From CAZNFR01 sp964572225 (GTDB lineage Bacteria > Bacteroidota > Bacteroidia > Bacteroidales > GCA-2748055), in assembly GCA_964572225.1 (NCBI GenBank), contig CAZNFR010000029.1, positions 1 through 38,818 of the forward strand: 38,818 nt of DNA. Direction: 5' to 3'. Each line of letters opens with the position of its first letter. The stretch's first letter is position 1. Below are positions 8,828 to 17,157 of the stretch, piece after piece. The notes under the pieces are model-generated. The model saw only the letters and a program-made list of their open reading frames with translations. It made no database searches and was not told where the DNA came from. The position numbers and the translations under genes were made by a program.

Positions 8828-10432
8828 ATGAAAATGAAAATGTTTAAATATATAACCGCAGGAATGTTTGCAGCCTTGCTTGCATTTACATCCTGTACTG
8901 ATGATCTCAATACGGTTCCCCTGGATGACGATGAAGTCACTTCAGCTTCTGTATACGAAGATCCGGAATCTTACAGACTGGTTATGGCCAAACTCTATGC
9001 CGGTCTTGCCGTGAGCGGACAGGAAGGCCCTGCCGGTCAGCCCGATATCAGCGGTATTGACGAGGGTTTCTCACAATATCTCAGACAATACTGGCTGGCA
9101 CAGCAACTTACCACCGATGAATCGGTTATCGCATGGAACGATGGTAACCTCAGGGACTACTCTGAACTCGACTGGGCCCCTACCAATGAATTCGTTTCTG
9201 CCATGTATAACCGTATCTATTACCAGATCTCTTTAACCAATGAATTCATAAGAGAGACTACCGAAGGGAAACTTAACGACAGGGGTGCCGACGATGCCCT
9301 CAAAGCTGAGGTTGCCGAATACCGTGCTGAAGCAAGATTCCTCAGAGCACTCAGCTACTGGCATGCACTCGATCTTTTCGGACCCGGATTGCCTTTTGTC
9401 ACTGAAGAGGATGCAGTGGGTTCCTTCTTCCCTGATCCCATCTCGAAAGCAGACCTGTTTGCCTATATCGAGTCCGAATTACTGGACATTGAAGATGAAA
9501 TGGTAGCTCCACGTCAGAATGAATACGGTAGAGCAGACCTTGCGGCGGTTTGGACTCTGCTTGCCAAACTCTACCTGAATGCAGAGGTGTATATCGGTCA
9601 GGAAAAATACACCGAGTGTATTGAACAGTGCGAAAAGGTGATCGCCGCAGGATACACCCTGGAACCGGATTATCAGAACCTCTTCCTTGCAGATAACCAT
9701 ACCGCCAGTGGTATCATTTTCCCCATCACCTTCGATGGAATCCATACCAAAACCTACGGGGGTATGACCTTTGTGGTTCATGCTGCAGTGGGTGGAAGCA
9801 TGCCTCCTTCCCAGTTCGGTATCGATGGAGGCTGGGGCGGAACCCGTGTTACCTCTGCCTTTGTGGATCAGTTCTCAGATATTACCGGAAACTCCGACTC
9901 CAGAGCGATGTTCTATATCGCCGGACAGGAAAAGGAAATCGAGAATATCTTCATCTTTACCGACGGCTATGCCATTACCAAGTTCAAAAATGTGGACAGA
10001 AACGGGAATCCTGGTTCAGACCTGACTTTCGTGGACACCGACTTCCCTATGTTCCGTCTCGCCGATGTATACCTAATGTATGCTGAAGCAGTATTAAGAG
10101 GTGGCACGGGTGGAGATGCCGGACTGGCTCTCGGATATATCAACGAACTGAGAGAAAGAGCCTATGGAGACACCTCAGGGAATATCACTCAGGGTGAAAT
10201 GACACTGGACTTCATCCTCGATGAAAGATCCCGTGAATTATACTCAGAATGCCACCGAAGAACCGACCTGGTACGTTACGGGCTTCTCACTTCCTCTGAT
10301 TATCTCTGGCCCTGGAAAGGTGGCGTTCAGGGAGGTGTTGGTGTGAACGAAAGATATAACCTTCTCCCCATCCCGGCATCCGACCTGGGTGCGAATCCGA
10401 AACTTGATCCCACCCCAGGATATGGTGGATAA
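8828..10432 (+). CDS. susD: SusD-like surface starch-binding lipoprotein
   Basis: A 534-residue RagB/SusD-family protein with a lipoprotein signal and lipidation cysteine at residue 23 (LLAFTSC). The acidic stretch after the cysteine (TDDLNTVPLDDDE) fits a surface-export signal. Typical SusD features are the helical TPR-like repeats with the YRAEARFLRALSYWHAL segment and the C-terminal LDERSRELYSECHRRTDLVRYG motif. It forms the lid of the SusC transporter on the cell surface. It starts 19 bases after susC and is clearly in the same operon. Confidence 0.95.
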   Translation: MKMKMFKYITAGMFAALLAFTSCTDDLNTVPLDDDEVTSASVYEDPESYRLVMAKLYAGLAVSGQEGPAGQPDISGIDEGFSQYLRQYWLAQQLTTDESVIAWNDGNLRDYSELDWAPTNEFVSAMYNRIYYQISLTNEFIRETTEGKLNDRGADDALKAEVAEYRAEARFLRALSYWHALDLFGPGLPFVTEEDAVGSFFPDPISKADLFAYIESELLDIEDEMVAPRQNEYGRADLAAVWTLLAKLYLNAEVYIGQEKYTECIEQCEKVIAAGYTLEPDYQNLFLADNHTASGIIFPITFDGIHTKTYGGMTFVVHAAVGGSMPPSQFGIDGGWGGTRVTSAFVDQFSDITGNSDSRAMFYIAGQEKEIENIFIFTDGYAITKFKNVDRNGNPGSDLTFVDTDFPMFRLADVYLMYAEAVLRGGTGGDAGLALGYINELRERAYGDTSGNITQGEMTLDFILDERSRELYSECHRRTDLVRYGLLTSSDYLWPWKGGVQGGVGVNERYNLLPIPASDLGANPKLDPTPGYGG

Positions 10433-10452
10433 ACATCTTAAATAATATTGAA

Positions 10453-11565
10453 ATGAAAAAATTAAGTTTAGTTATACTTACCATTGCTGCTTTATTTGCC
10501 GTCTTCAGTTGTGAAGATCCCGAAGCAGGACCGGTATTGCAAATGGATCAGGTGGTGGCTCCCTCTTTCGCATCCCCATCCGGATCCCCCAGCTTTGTTC
10601 TATCCAAGGACGAAGTAGATGATATTCTTACAACCTTCAGCTGGAACCCTACCGATTACGGTTTTGCCGCAGGGACCCAGTATACGCTTGAAGTTACTTT
10701 CGCCGATAGCAGCTACAGTAATGCCATGGAGATCGTAACTACCAACGACACTTTCGCTACCATCACGGTTGGTGCCATGAATGAGCTGATGCTAAATATG
10801 AGTGCCACTCCAGATGAAGAAAACAGTCTGAAGATGAGATTGGTATCGGTAATCAGCGAATTTGTGGACGAGGTGATGTCGGGCGATATGATGATCACCG
10901 TTACCCCCTACAGCGATGAAGCTCCTCCGCTTTATATGCTGGGGGATGCCACCCGGGCCGGCTGGAACAATGCTGAACCCCTGCAACTGGTTTCCCTGGG
11001 TGAAGGAAAATATCATATTATCGATACTCTTTATGGAGGTAATTACTATAAATTCATCACCACACCGGGTGCATGGGCACCCCAGTACGGAACCGATGGT
11101 TCGGCTACTCCGGAATCCGGTAATCTGGTACTCAGAGCCACGGAATCCGAGCCCGATCCTCCTGCATTGCAGGCTCCGGCCGAAAGCGGTATCTATGAAG
11201 TGATCGTGGATATCATAAATCTCACTTATGAAGTGAAGCCCGCCGGACTCTTTATGCTGGGTGATGGTACAGCTGCAGGATGGAACAATGCAGAGCCCCT
11301 GGCCATGGGTGCCAAGGCTCCCTTCGTGTTCACTCTTACCACCGATCTGCTGGCAGGTAACATCAAATTCATCAGAACCCCGGGTGCATGGGCACCTCAA
11401 TACGGAACCGACGCCAGCGGCACCTCAACCAGTGGTACGCTGGTACCCAGACCTACTGATGCGGATCCCGATCCATCTTCCATACCCAGTCCGGGTGCAG
11501 GAACCTATACCGTAGAAGCCGATCTTATCAATCTTACCTATACTATTACACCCGCAAGTAAGTAG
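10453..11565 (+). CDS. SusE/SusF-like starch-binding lipoprotein with tandem binding modules
   Basis: A 370-residue lipoprotein (Cys20 after LFAVFS). An Ig-like SusE N-terminal domain (about 25-153) is followed by two related starch-binding modules at about 159-262 and 266-367. Each begins with FMLGD or YMLGD and (A)GWNNAEPL, and each contains the identical segment GAWAPQYGTD (206-215 and 311-320). The tryptophans in GWNN and GAWAP are likely starch-stacking residues. It is about the same size as B. theta SusE. It follows susD by 20 bases. A strong terminator follows directly. Confidence 0.88.
   Translation: MKKLSLVILTIAALFAVFSCEDPEAGPVLQMDQVVAPSFASPSGSPSFVLSKDEVDDILTTFSWNPTDYGFAAGTQYTLEVTFADSSYSNAMEIVTTNDTFATITVGAMNELMLNMSATPDEENSLKMRLVSVISEFVDEVMSGDMMITVTPYSDEAPPLYMLGDATRAGWNNAEPLQLVSLGEGKYHIIDTLYGGNYYKFITTPGAWAPQYGTDGSATPESGNLVLRATESEPDPPALQAPAESGIYEVIVDIINLTYEVKPAGLFMLGDGTAAGWNNAEPLAMGAKAPFVFTLTTDLLAGNIKFIRTPGAWAPQYGTDASGTSTSGTLVPRPTDADPDPSSIPSPGAGTYTVEADLINLTYTITPASK
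10930..11553 (+). repeat. Tandem duplication of a starch-binding module within the susE-like gene
   Basis: Two direct units of about 310 bases (10930-11240 and 11250-11553) encode the two C-terminal modules. They remain close at DNA level around GGTGCATGGGCACC and TACGGAACCGA, while other parts have diverged. This suggests duplication with continued selection or gene conversion at the binding site. Confidence 0.6.
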
Positions 11566-11578
11566 TATAGTTATCCAT

Positions 11579-11614
11579 GGGGAATGAGAATCAGGTTCTC
11601 ATTCCCCTTTTTTT
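11579..11614 (+). terminator. Strong intrinsic terminator between the susE-like gene and the SusA-like amylase
   Basis: GGGGAATGAGAA (11579-11590) and TTCTCATTCCCC (11596-11607) form a perfect 12-pair stem with loop TCAGG, followed by seven T. It lies 14 bases after the susE-like stop and ends only 18 bases before the next ATG, so no separate promoter fits downstream. Partial read-through would lower amylase expression relative to susCDE. Confidence 0.88.
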
Positions 11615-11632
11615 ATTCCAAAACGGTTAACG

Positions 11633-13486
11633 ATGAAATACTTCTTAAAAGCTTATCTTGTTGCATTTATCATTATGGTTTTGCCTTTTCTCTCCCTTGC
11701 ACAGGATATTCGCGTGGAACCCCCGTTCTGGTGGACGGGTATGAAAAACAATGAACTACAGCTTATGGTTCATGCCGAAAACATTGCTTCCACACAACCT
11801 GTTATCGGTAAAGAAGGGGTGGAAATTAAAGATCTCATCACCACCGACAACCCCAATTATCTCTTTGTCGACCTTAGAATCAAAGGCTCTGCCGAGCTCG
11901 GAACATTCGATATCGTTTTTATGGAGGAAGGCAAAACCCGGTTCACCTATAACTACGAACTGAAAGAAAGAGAAAAAAACTCTGCCAAAAGGGAGGGTTT
12001 TAACAGCTCCGATGTGATCTGTCTCGCATATCCCGACCGGTTCGCCAATGGGGATCCCTCCAACGATGTGGTGAAAACCATGAACGAAAAAACCATAAAC
12101 CGTTCAGACCCCTACGGAAGACATGGCGGTGACCTTCAGGGGATTATTAATCACCTGGATTACATAAGCGATATGGGATTCACCGCTTTATGGCTAAATC
12201 CCGTACTCGAAAATGATATGCCCGAAGCTTCATACCATGGCTATGCCATCACCGATTTCTATAAAGTAGATCCCCGGCTGGGAGATATTGATCTCTATCT
12301 TGAATTAAGCCGGAAAGCCTCTGAAAAAGGGATCAAACTCATTATGGACATGGTCTTCAACCACTGCGGATCCAAACACTGGTGGATGAACGATCTTCCT
12401 TCCAGTGACTGGATTAATCTCTATCCCGATTATAAGATCACAAACCATAAAAGAACCGTCAACCAGGACATCTATGCCTCGGAAAAGGATAAAAAATTAA
12501 TGGTCGAAGGATGGTTCGTACCCTCCATGCCCGACCTGAACCAAAATAACCCGCTTTTAAAAAACTACCTGATCCAGAACAGCATCTGGTGGATAGAATA
12601 TCTGGATCTGGGCGGTATTCGAATGGATACCTACCCCTACCCTCAAAAAGAAATGATGGCTGAATGGTGCGAGAAAGTGCTGGATGAATACCCGAATTTC
12701 AATATTGTGGGTGAAGAATGGAGTGAAAATCCCGTGATCGTCTCCTACTGGCAAAAAGGAAAAAAAAATCACGATGGATATAAACCCCACCTGCCAAGTG
12801 TGATGGATTTCCCGCTTCAGATCGCTCTTGTAAAGGCTCTGACTGAAGAAGAAAGTTGGGGAACCGGACTCGTCAGGCTTTACGAAGCACTGGCTATGGA
12901 TTTCCTGTACCCCGATCCCGATAACATTACCATCTTCCCTGATAACCACGATATGCCCAGGTTCTATATGCAATTGGGTATGGACAGAGAGCTGTTCCAT
13001 TTGGGAATAGCCTACATCCTCACCATAAGAGGGATTCCTCAGATTTATTATGGAACGGAAATACTAATGGACCATACGGAAGGCGACGGGCACGGCTATA
13101 TCCGAAAGGATTTTCCCGGTGGTTGGAAAGGCGATAAAGTAAATGCCTTCACCGGGGAAGGAATGAGTAAGGAAGCCCTCGAAACACAGGAAATATTTAA
13201 AAAGATCCTGAACTGGAGAAAAACCAGTGAAGGAATCCATTCAGGCAAACTTTTGCACTTCGCTCCTTCCGAAAATGTCTATGTGTTTTTCCGCTATAAC
13301 CAAGGAAAAAAGGTGATGGTTATTCTCAATAAAAACACAGAAAAATACACACTTGAACTCAGCAGATTTGAGGAGATTATGAATGGAACAAAGAAAGGAA
13401 CCGAAGTAATTTCAGGGGAAATTCTTGACCTGGGGGAAGGTCAACTGGAGCTAAAACCCATAACCCCCTATATTATTGAATTCTAA
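11633..13486 (+). CDS. SusA-like neopullulanase/cyclomaltodextrinase (GH13)
   Basis: A 617-residue GH13 enzyme with a cleavable signal peptide (ending LSLAQ, residue 24) and no lipidation cysteine, so it is periplasmic. An N-terminal cyclomaltodextrinase-type beta domain (25-115) precedes the catalytic barrel. Conserved regions are DMVFNH (239-244), GGIRMDTYPYP (327-337, nucleophile D332), NIVGEEW (357-363, acid/base E361) and FPDNHD (435-440, D440). The GIRMDTYPY and GEEW forms are those of the SusA/neopullulanase group. It would cut maltodextrins delivered by SusCD into maltose and glucose for the permease. It follows the terminator at 11579-11614. Confidence 0.92.
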   Translation: MKYFLKAYLVAFIIMVLPFLSLAQDIRVEPPFWWTGMKNNELQLMVHAENIASTQPVIGKEGVEIKDLITTDNPNYLFVDLRIKGSAELGTFDIVFMEEGKTRFTYNYELKEREKNSAKREGFNSSDVICLAYPDRFANGDPSNDVVKTMNEKTINRSDPYGRHGGDLQGIINHLDYISDMGFTALWLNPVLENDMPEASYHGYAITDFYKVDPRLGDIDLYLELSRKASEKGIKLIMDMVFNHCGSKHWWMNDLPSSDWINLYPDYKITNHKRTVNQDIYASEKDKKLMVEGWFVPSMPDLNQNNPLLKNYLIQNSIWWIEYLDLGGIRMDTYPYPQKEMMAEWCEKVLDEYPNFNIVGEEWSENPVIVSYWQKGKKNHDGYKPHLPSVMDFPLQIALVKALTEEESWGTGLVRLYEALAMDFLYPDPDNITIFPDNHDMPRFYMQLGMDRELFHLGIAYILTIRGIPQIYYGTEILMDHTEGDGHGYIRKDFPGGWKGDKVNAFTGEGMSKEALETQEIFKKILNWRKTSEGIHSGKLLHFAPSENVYVFFRYNQGKKVMVILNKNTEKYTLELSRFEEIMNGTKKGTEVISGEILDLGEGQLELKPITPYIIEF

Positions 13487-13497
13487 ACGACCAGAAG

Positions 13498-16308
13498 ATG
13501 AGCAAATGGGTGTTTGCAGGATTACTGCTGTTGATAACGATTAAGGGACAGGCACAGGTCGTAACTACCGATCCCCCTCTCCCAATAGTGACTGAGAGTG
13601 TAACCCTCTTTTTCGATGCAAGTAAGGGAACCGGCGGACTTAAAAATTATTCCGGCGATGTGTATGCACATATTGGTGTGATTACCTCCTCCAGTACCTC
13701 AAGTTCGGACTGGAAATATGTAAAATCGAACTGGGGACAAAATACAGCCGACACCAAAATGACCCGGGTTTCCGCCAATCTATACTCTCTTACCCTGGGA
13801 CCCTCCATCAGGCAATACTTTGGTGCACCTGAAAGTGAGATCATCCGGCAGATTGCCGTGGTATTTCGTAGTGGAGTTAAAGTGGGATCGAATTACCTGG
13901 AAGGGAAAGATACCGGAGGTAAGGATATTTTCGTGGAGGTTTTTGAAGCCGGACTGAATGTTTCCATAACCTCACCCGGCGAGAAAAGCATTGTAAATAC
14001 CGATACGAATCTTGATTTCACTGCAGTAGCCAATCGTTCAGCCAGTTTTTCACTCTACCTGAACGATGACCTGGTAACTTCCTCCACCACAGACAAGCTG
14101 GAATATACCTTCAATTTTAGTCTGTCAGGAGATAACTGGATCTGGGTAAGGGCCCAGTCGGGCGACGAAGCCGCTACCGATTCAATATACCTTCATGTGC
14201 TGGGATCCCAACCCGAAGGCAGCCTGGATCCGGATCTGACCGAGGGGATCAACTACCTGAGCGACACGGAAGCTACCCTTGTGTTGTATGCTCCTTTCAA
14301 AGAACATGTTTTTGTAATCGGGGAATTTAACGATTGGCTTCCTTCAGACAATTACCGGATGAAAAAAGACGGAGATCATTATTTCCTGGCTCTCGGCGGA
14401 CTTACCCCGAAAAAAGAATATGCTTTCCAGTATCTTGTCGATGGCGAACTGACCCTTGCCGATCCCTATACACACAAAGTCCTGGATCCCTGGAACGATA
14501 AATGGATCAAGGAAGAAACCTATCCCGATCTGAAGCCCTATCCGGAAGGAAAGACCGAGGGTATTGTTTCCCTGCTCCAGACCGCACAGGAAGAATACTC
14601 CTGGAAATACGACTTTGAACCTCATCCGGCAGAAGACCTTGTCATTTATGAGCTCCTTCTCCGGGATTTTCTGGAGAAACACGATTGGAAAACGCTGACC
14701 GACACCCTGAATTATTTCACCGAACTGGGTGTGAATGCCATCGAACTAATGCCCTTCAATGAATTTGAAGGGAACGAAAGCTGGGGATACAATCCTTCCT
14801 TCTATTTTGCGGCAGATAAGTATTATGGTCCGGCCAACGACCTCAAGGCTTTTATTGACTCCTGTCATAACCGGGGTATTGCCGTGATAATGGATATGGT
14901 ACTCAACCACTCCTTCGGCCAGTCCCCCTTTGTCAGACTCTATTCAAACCAGTACGGACATCCTACAAAACAGAATCCCTGGTATAATGCCGATGCAGTG
15001 GCCGATCCGAATAACTGGTACCAGGCTATTCATCCTTACAATGTAGGATTTGACTTTGACCATTCAAGTCCGCAAACCCAAAAGCTGGTCGACCGGATAA
15101 ACCGCTTCTGGCTGGAAGAATTCCGCATCGATGGATACCGCTTTGACCTGACCAAGGGAATCACCCAGAAAAATACCATTCTCAGCGTGGATGCCGAGGG
15201 TAATGTGATTTATGATGAAACCGAAGCAGCCGCCTATGACCCTCAGAGGGTAGGATTTCTGAAAAGAATAGCGGATGAAATATGGAAAGTGAATCCGGAT
15301 GCATATGTTATCCTGGAACATTTTACCGAAAACTCTGAAGAAAAAGAGCTGGCCGAATATGGGATGATGGTCTGGGGAAACGGAAACCATACCTATGCCG
15401 AAGCTTCCATGGGACATCTGGCAAACTCTGATTTCAAATGGATAGCGCATACAAGCAGGGGCTGGTCGGTTCCACACGTGGTTGGATACATGGAAAGTCA
15501 TGACGAAGAAAGGATGATGTACCGGAACCTGCAGTTCGGAAACAGCTCGGATAACTATTCGGTGAGAGATCTGAGTACCGCCCTGTTCAGGGCAGAGATG
15601 GCAGCTGCCTTCTTTTTTACCATTCCCGGTCCAAAAATGATATGGCAATTCGGGGAACTTGGTTATGATATTTCCATCAATTATAACGGCCGACTGGGGA
15701 ATAAGCCACGCCGCTGGGACTATTACCACAGCAGACATCGGATATTCGAGATTTATTCTACCCTGATCCATCTTAAGCTAAACGAACCTGCGTTCAGATC
15801 CGATGATATCAGTCTTAATCTTTCCGGGGGAATCAAAAAAATCGCACTCAACCATGAAAATATGGATGTCCGTATCATTGGGAATTTTGATGTCACCAGC
15901 CTCAGCGGAAGTCCGGATTTTTCTGAAACAGGAACCTGGTATGATTTTTTTAGCGGTGAAAGTCTGGAAGTAACCGATATAGGCATGACAATGGAGCTGG
16001 CACCGGGTGAATATCGCCTCTATACCAACAAAGCCCTTGAAACACCCTCCCTTCCTACCACCACACGGAACAGCAATCATCAAAACATAAAAATTTTTCC
16101 TAATCCTGCAGTGGATTATCTCGTAATTGAAGCGGGAGAATCACCGGAAAGAATCATTCTCAGGGATTTGAGTGGAAGGATAGTGGAAATTGAAGAACCC
16201 AAAGCTGAAAGGACCACCTTATCTGTTTCAAACCTTCCTCCGGGGGTCTATCTACTCGAAGTGGAGAACGACAATAATTCATATTATCACAGATTTGTAA
16301 AAAAATAA
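13498..16308 (+). CDS. Multidomain GH13 alpha-amylase with T9SS sorting domain
   Basis: A 936-residue secreted protein. It has a signal peptide (MSKWVFAGLLLLITIKGQAQ), a beta-rich domain (about 21-150), an Ig-like domain (about 153-236), a CBM48-like domain (about 250-335, FVIGEFNDW) and the GH13 barrel (about 380-760). Catalytic regions are DMVLNH (466-471), GYRFDLTKG (546-554, nucleophile D550), VILEHF (604-609, E607) and MESHDEER (665-672, D669). The C-terminus is a type A T9SS sorting domain (IFPNPAVDYL, about 866 on, ending YYHRFVKK). It is therefore likely delivered to the cell surface or medium by type IX secretion and takes the place of the SusG lipoprotein. It begins 11 bases after the SusA-like gene. 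Confidence 0.9.
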   Translation: MSKWVFAGLLLLITIKGQAQVVTTDPPLPIVTESVTLFFDASKGTGGLKNYSGDVYAHIGVITSSSTSSSDWKYVKSNWGQNTADTKMTRVSANLYSLTLGPSIRQYFGAPESEIIRQIAVVFRSGVKVGSNYLEGKDTGGKDIFVEVFEAGLNVSITSPGEKSIVNTDTNLDFTAVANRSASFSLYLNDDLVTSSTTDKLEYTFNFSLSGDNWIWVRAQSGDEAATDSIYLHVLGSQPEGSLDPDLTEGINYLSDTEATLVLYAPFKEHVFVIGEFNDWLPSDNYRMKKDGDHYFLALGGLTPKKEYAFQYLVDGELTLADPYTHKVLDPWNDKWIKEETYPDLKPYPEGKTEGIVSLLQTAQEEYSWKYDFEPHPAEDLVIYELLLRDFLEKHDWKTLTDTLNYFTELGVNAIELMPFNEFEGNESWGYNPSFYFAADKYYGPANDLKAFIDSCHNRGIAVIMDMVLNHSFGQSPFVRLYSNQYGHPTKQNPWYNADAVADPNNWYQAIHPYNVGFDFDHSSPQTQKLVDRINRFWLEEFRIDGYRFDLTKGITQKNTILSVDAEGNVIYDETEAAAYDPQRVGFLKRIADEIWKVNPDAYVILEHFTENSEEKELAEYGMMVWGNGNHTYAEASMGHLANSDFKWIAHTSRGWSVPHVVGYMESHDEERMMYRNLQFGNSSDNYSVRDLSTALFRAEMAAAFFFTIPGPKMIWQFGELGYDISINYNGRLGNKPRRWDYYHSRHRIFEIYSTLIHLKLNEPAFRSDDISLNLSGGIKKIALNHENMDVRIIGNFDVTSLSGSPDFSETGTWYDFFSGESLEVTDIGMTMELAPGEYRLYTNKALETPSLPTTTRNSNHQNIKIFPNPAVDYLVIEAGESPERIILRDLSGRIVEIEEPKAERTTLSVSNLPPGVYLLEVENDNNSYYHRFVKK

Positions 16309-16368
16309 ATAGTTAGAATAGAATAATTGGTTGGTTTTGTGGGTTGAGTTTTTTTATGTTGAGTTAGG

Positions 16369-16402
16369 AAAGGGTTATCCTTCGGGGTAACCTTTTCTTT
16401 TT
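16369..16402 (+). terminator. Terminator of the starch operon
   Basis: AAAGGGTTATCC (16369-16380), tetraloop TTCG and GGGTAACCTTTT (16385-16396) form a 12-pair stem with two G-T pairs, followed by CTTTTT. It lies 60 bases after the amylase stop codon and ends the plus-strand starch unit. Confidence 0.85.
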
Positions 16403-16471
16403 GTTAACACTTTGCTTAAGTTAACAACAAACTATTCCTATATCTTTACCGGGAATAAAAATACGGATTCC

Positions 16472-17101
16472 ATGGACCTGCTGAAAGGAATAAAAAATAT
16501 CATTTTTGACTGGGGAGGAGTAATCATAAACATAAGCTACCAGTTCACCCGACAGGCATTCATCGATATGGGAATGAAAAATTTCGATGAACATTTCAGC
16601 CAGTTCCGGCAAACGGAAATATTCAACCGGTTGGATATCGGGAAAGCTGCCGGAGAGGAGTTCTTTGAAGCCATTATCCGGGAGATCCCGGCAGAGGTAA
16701 GTATGGATCAGGTAAGGAACGCATGGAATGCCATGCTTCTCGATTTTCCCAAAGAGAATTATGATTTGCTCCAGCGATTGAAGTCACAATACCGTACCTT
16801 CCTGTACAGCAACACCAATGAACCTCACCTGGAATATTATTTTAGCAGACTCAAAAATCAATATGGCATCGAATCCATGGATCCCCTTTTCGAAAAGGCC
16901 TATTACTCCTGTCGTTTTGGAATGAGAAAACCTGATACGGAGTCCTTTGTAAAAATTCTGGAAGAAAACAACCTCATTCCCGGTGAGACCCTTTTCATTG
17001 ACGACACCCTGATGCATGTGGAAGGAGCGCAGAAAACAGGAATAAAGGCTGTTCATCTCGCACCTCCTGCCTCTCTTACCGAACTCTTTAACCAAAAGTA
17101 A
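16472..17101 (+). CDS. YihX-like HAD-family sugar phosphatase
   Basis: A 209-residue HAD hydrolase. Motif I is FDWGGVI (12-18) with nucleophile D13 and glycine where most HAD enzymes have the second aspartate, as in E. coli YihX (FDLGNVI). Further shared features are SNTN (motif II), GMRKP (motif III lysine) and FIDDT (motif IV). E. coli YihX is an alpha-glucose-1-phosphate phosphatase, so action on a sugar phosphate is likely but the substrate is inferred. The ATG at 16472 is chosen because the upstream one (16412) lies just behind a terminator and adds an unrelated tail. A weak -7-like box TATCTTTA lies at 16441-16448. The terminator in front means it is probably transcribed on its own. Confidence 0.8.
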   Translation: MDLLKGIKNIIFDWGGVIINISYQFTRQAFIDMGMKNFDEHFSQFRQTEIFNRLDIGKAAGEEFFEAIIREIPAEVSMDQVRNAWNAMLLDFPKENYDLLQRLKSQYRTFLYSNTNEPHLEYYFSRLKNQYGIESMDPLFEKAYYSCRFGMRKPDTESFVKILEENNLIPGETLFIDDTLMHVEGAQKTGIKAVHLAPPASLTELFNQK

Positions 17102-17130
17102 AAAACCCGCTTCTGCGAAAAGAAACGGGC
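17100..17130 (-). terminator. Terminator of the fcl-containing operon
   Basis: CCCGCTTCT (17106-17114) and AGAAACGGG (17121-17129) pair with one C-A mismatch around GCGAAA. On the minus strand the stem is followed by TTTTTT. It lies 28 bases past the fcl stop codon and abuts the end of the convergent HAD gene. Confidence 0.7.
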
Positions 17131-17157
17131 TTGAAAGAAAACTAAGATTATTCTTTT

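Noticed and set aside
8245..8940. 231-residue open frame antisense to the susC end and susD start
   Set aside because: Hydrophobic-looking but low-complexity translation of the opposite strand of strong coding sequence; no motifs, and it spans a gene boundary.
15064..15771. 235-residue open frame antisense to the T9SS amylase
   Set aside because: Shadow of the GH13 catalytic region; no independent start signal or family similarity.
16412..16471. Upstream in-frame ATG for the HAD phosphatase
   Set aside because: It lies only 10 bases behind the terminator and would add 20 residues without similarity before the start of the HAD fold.
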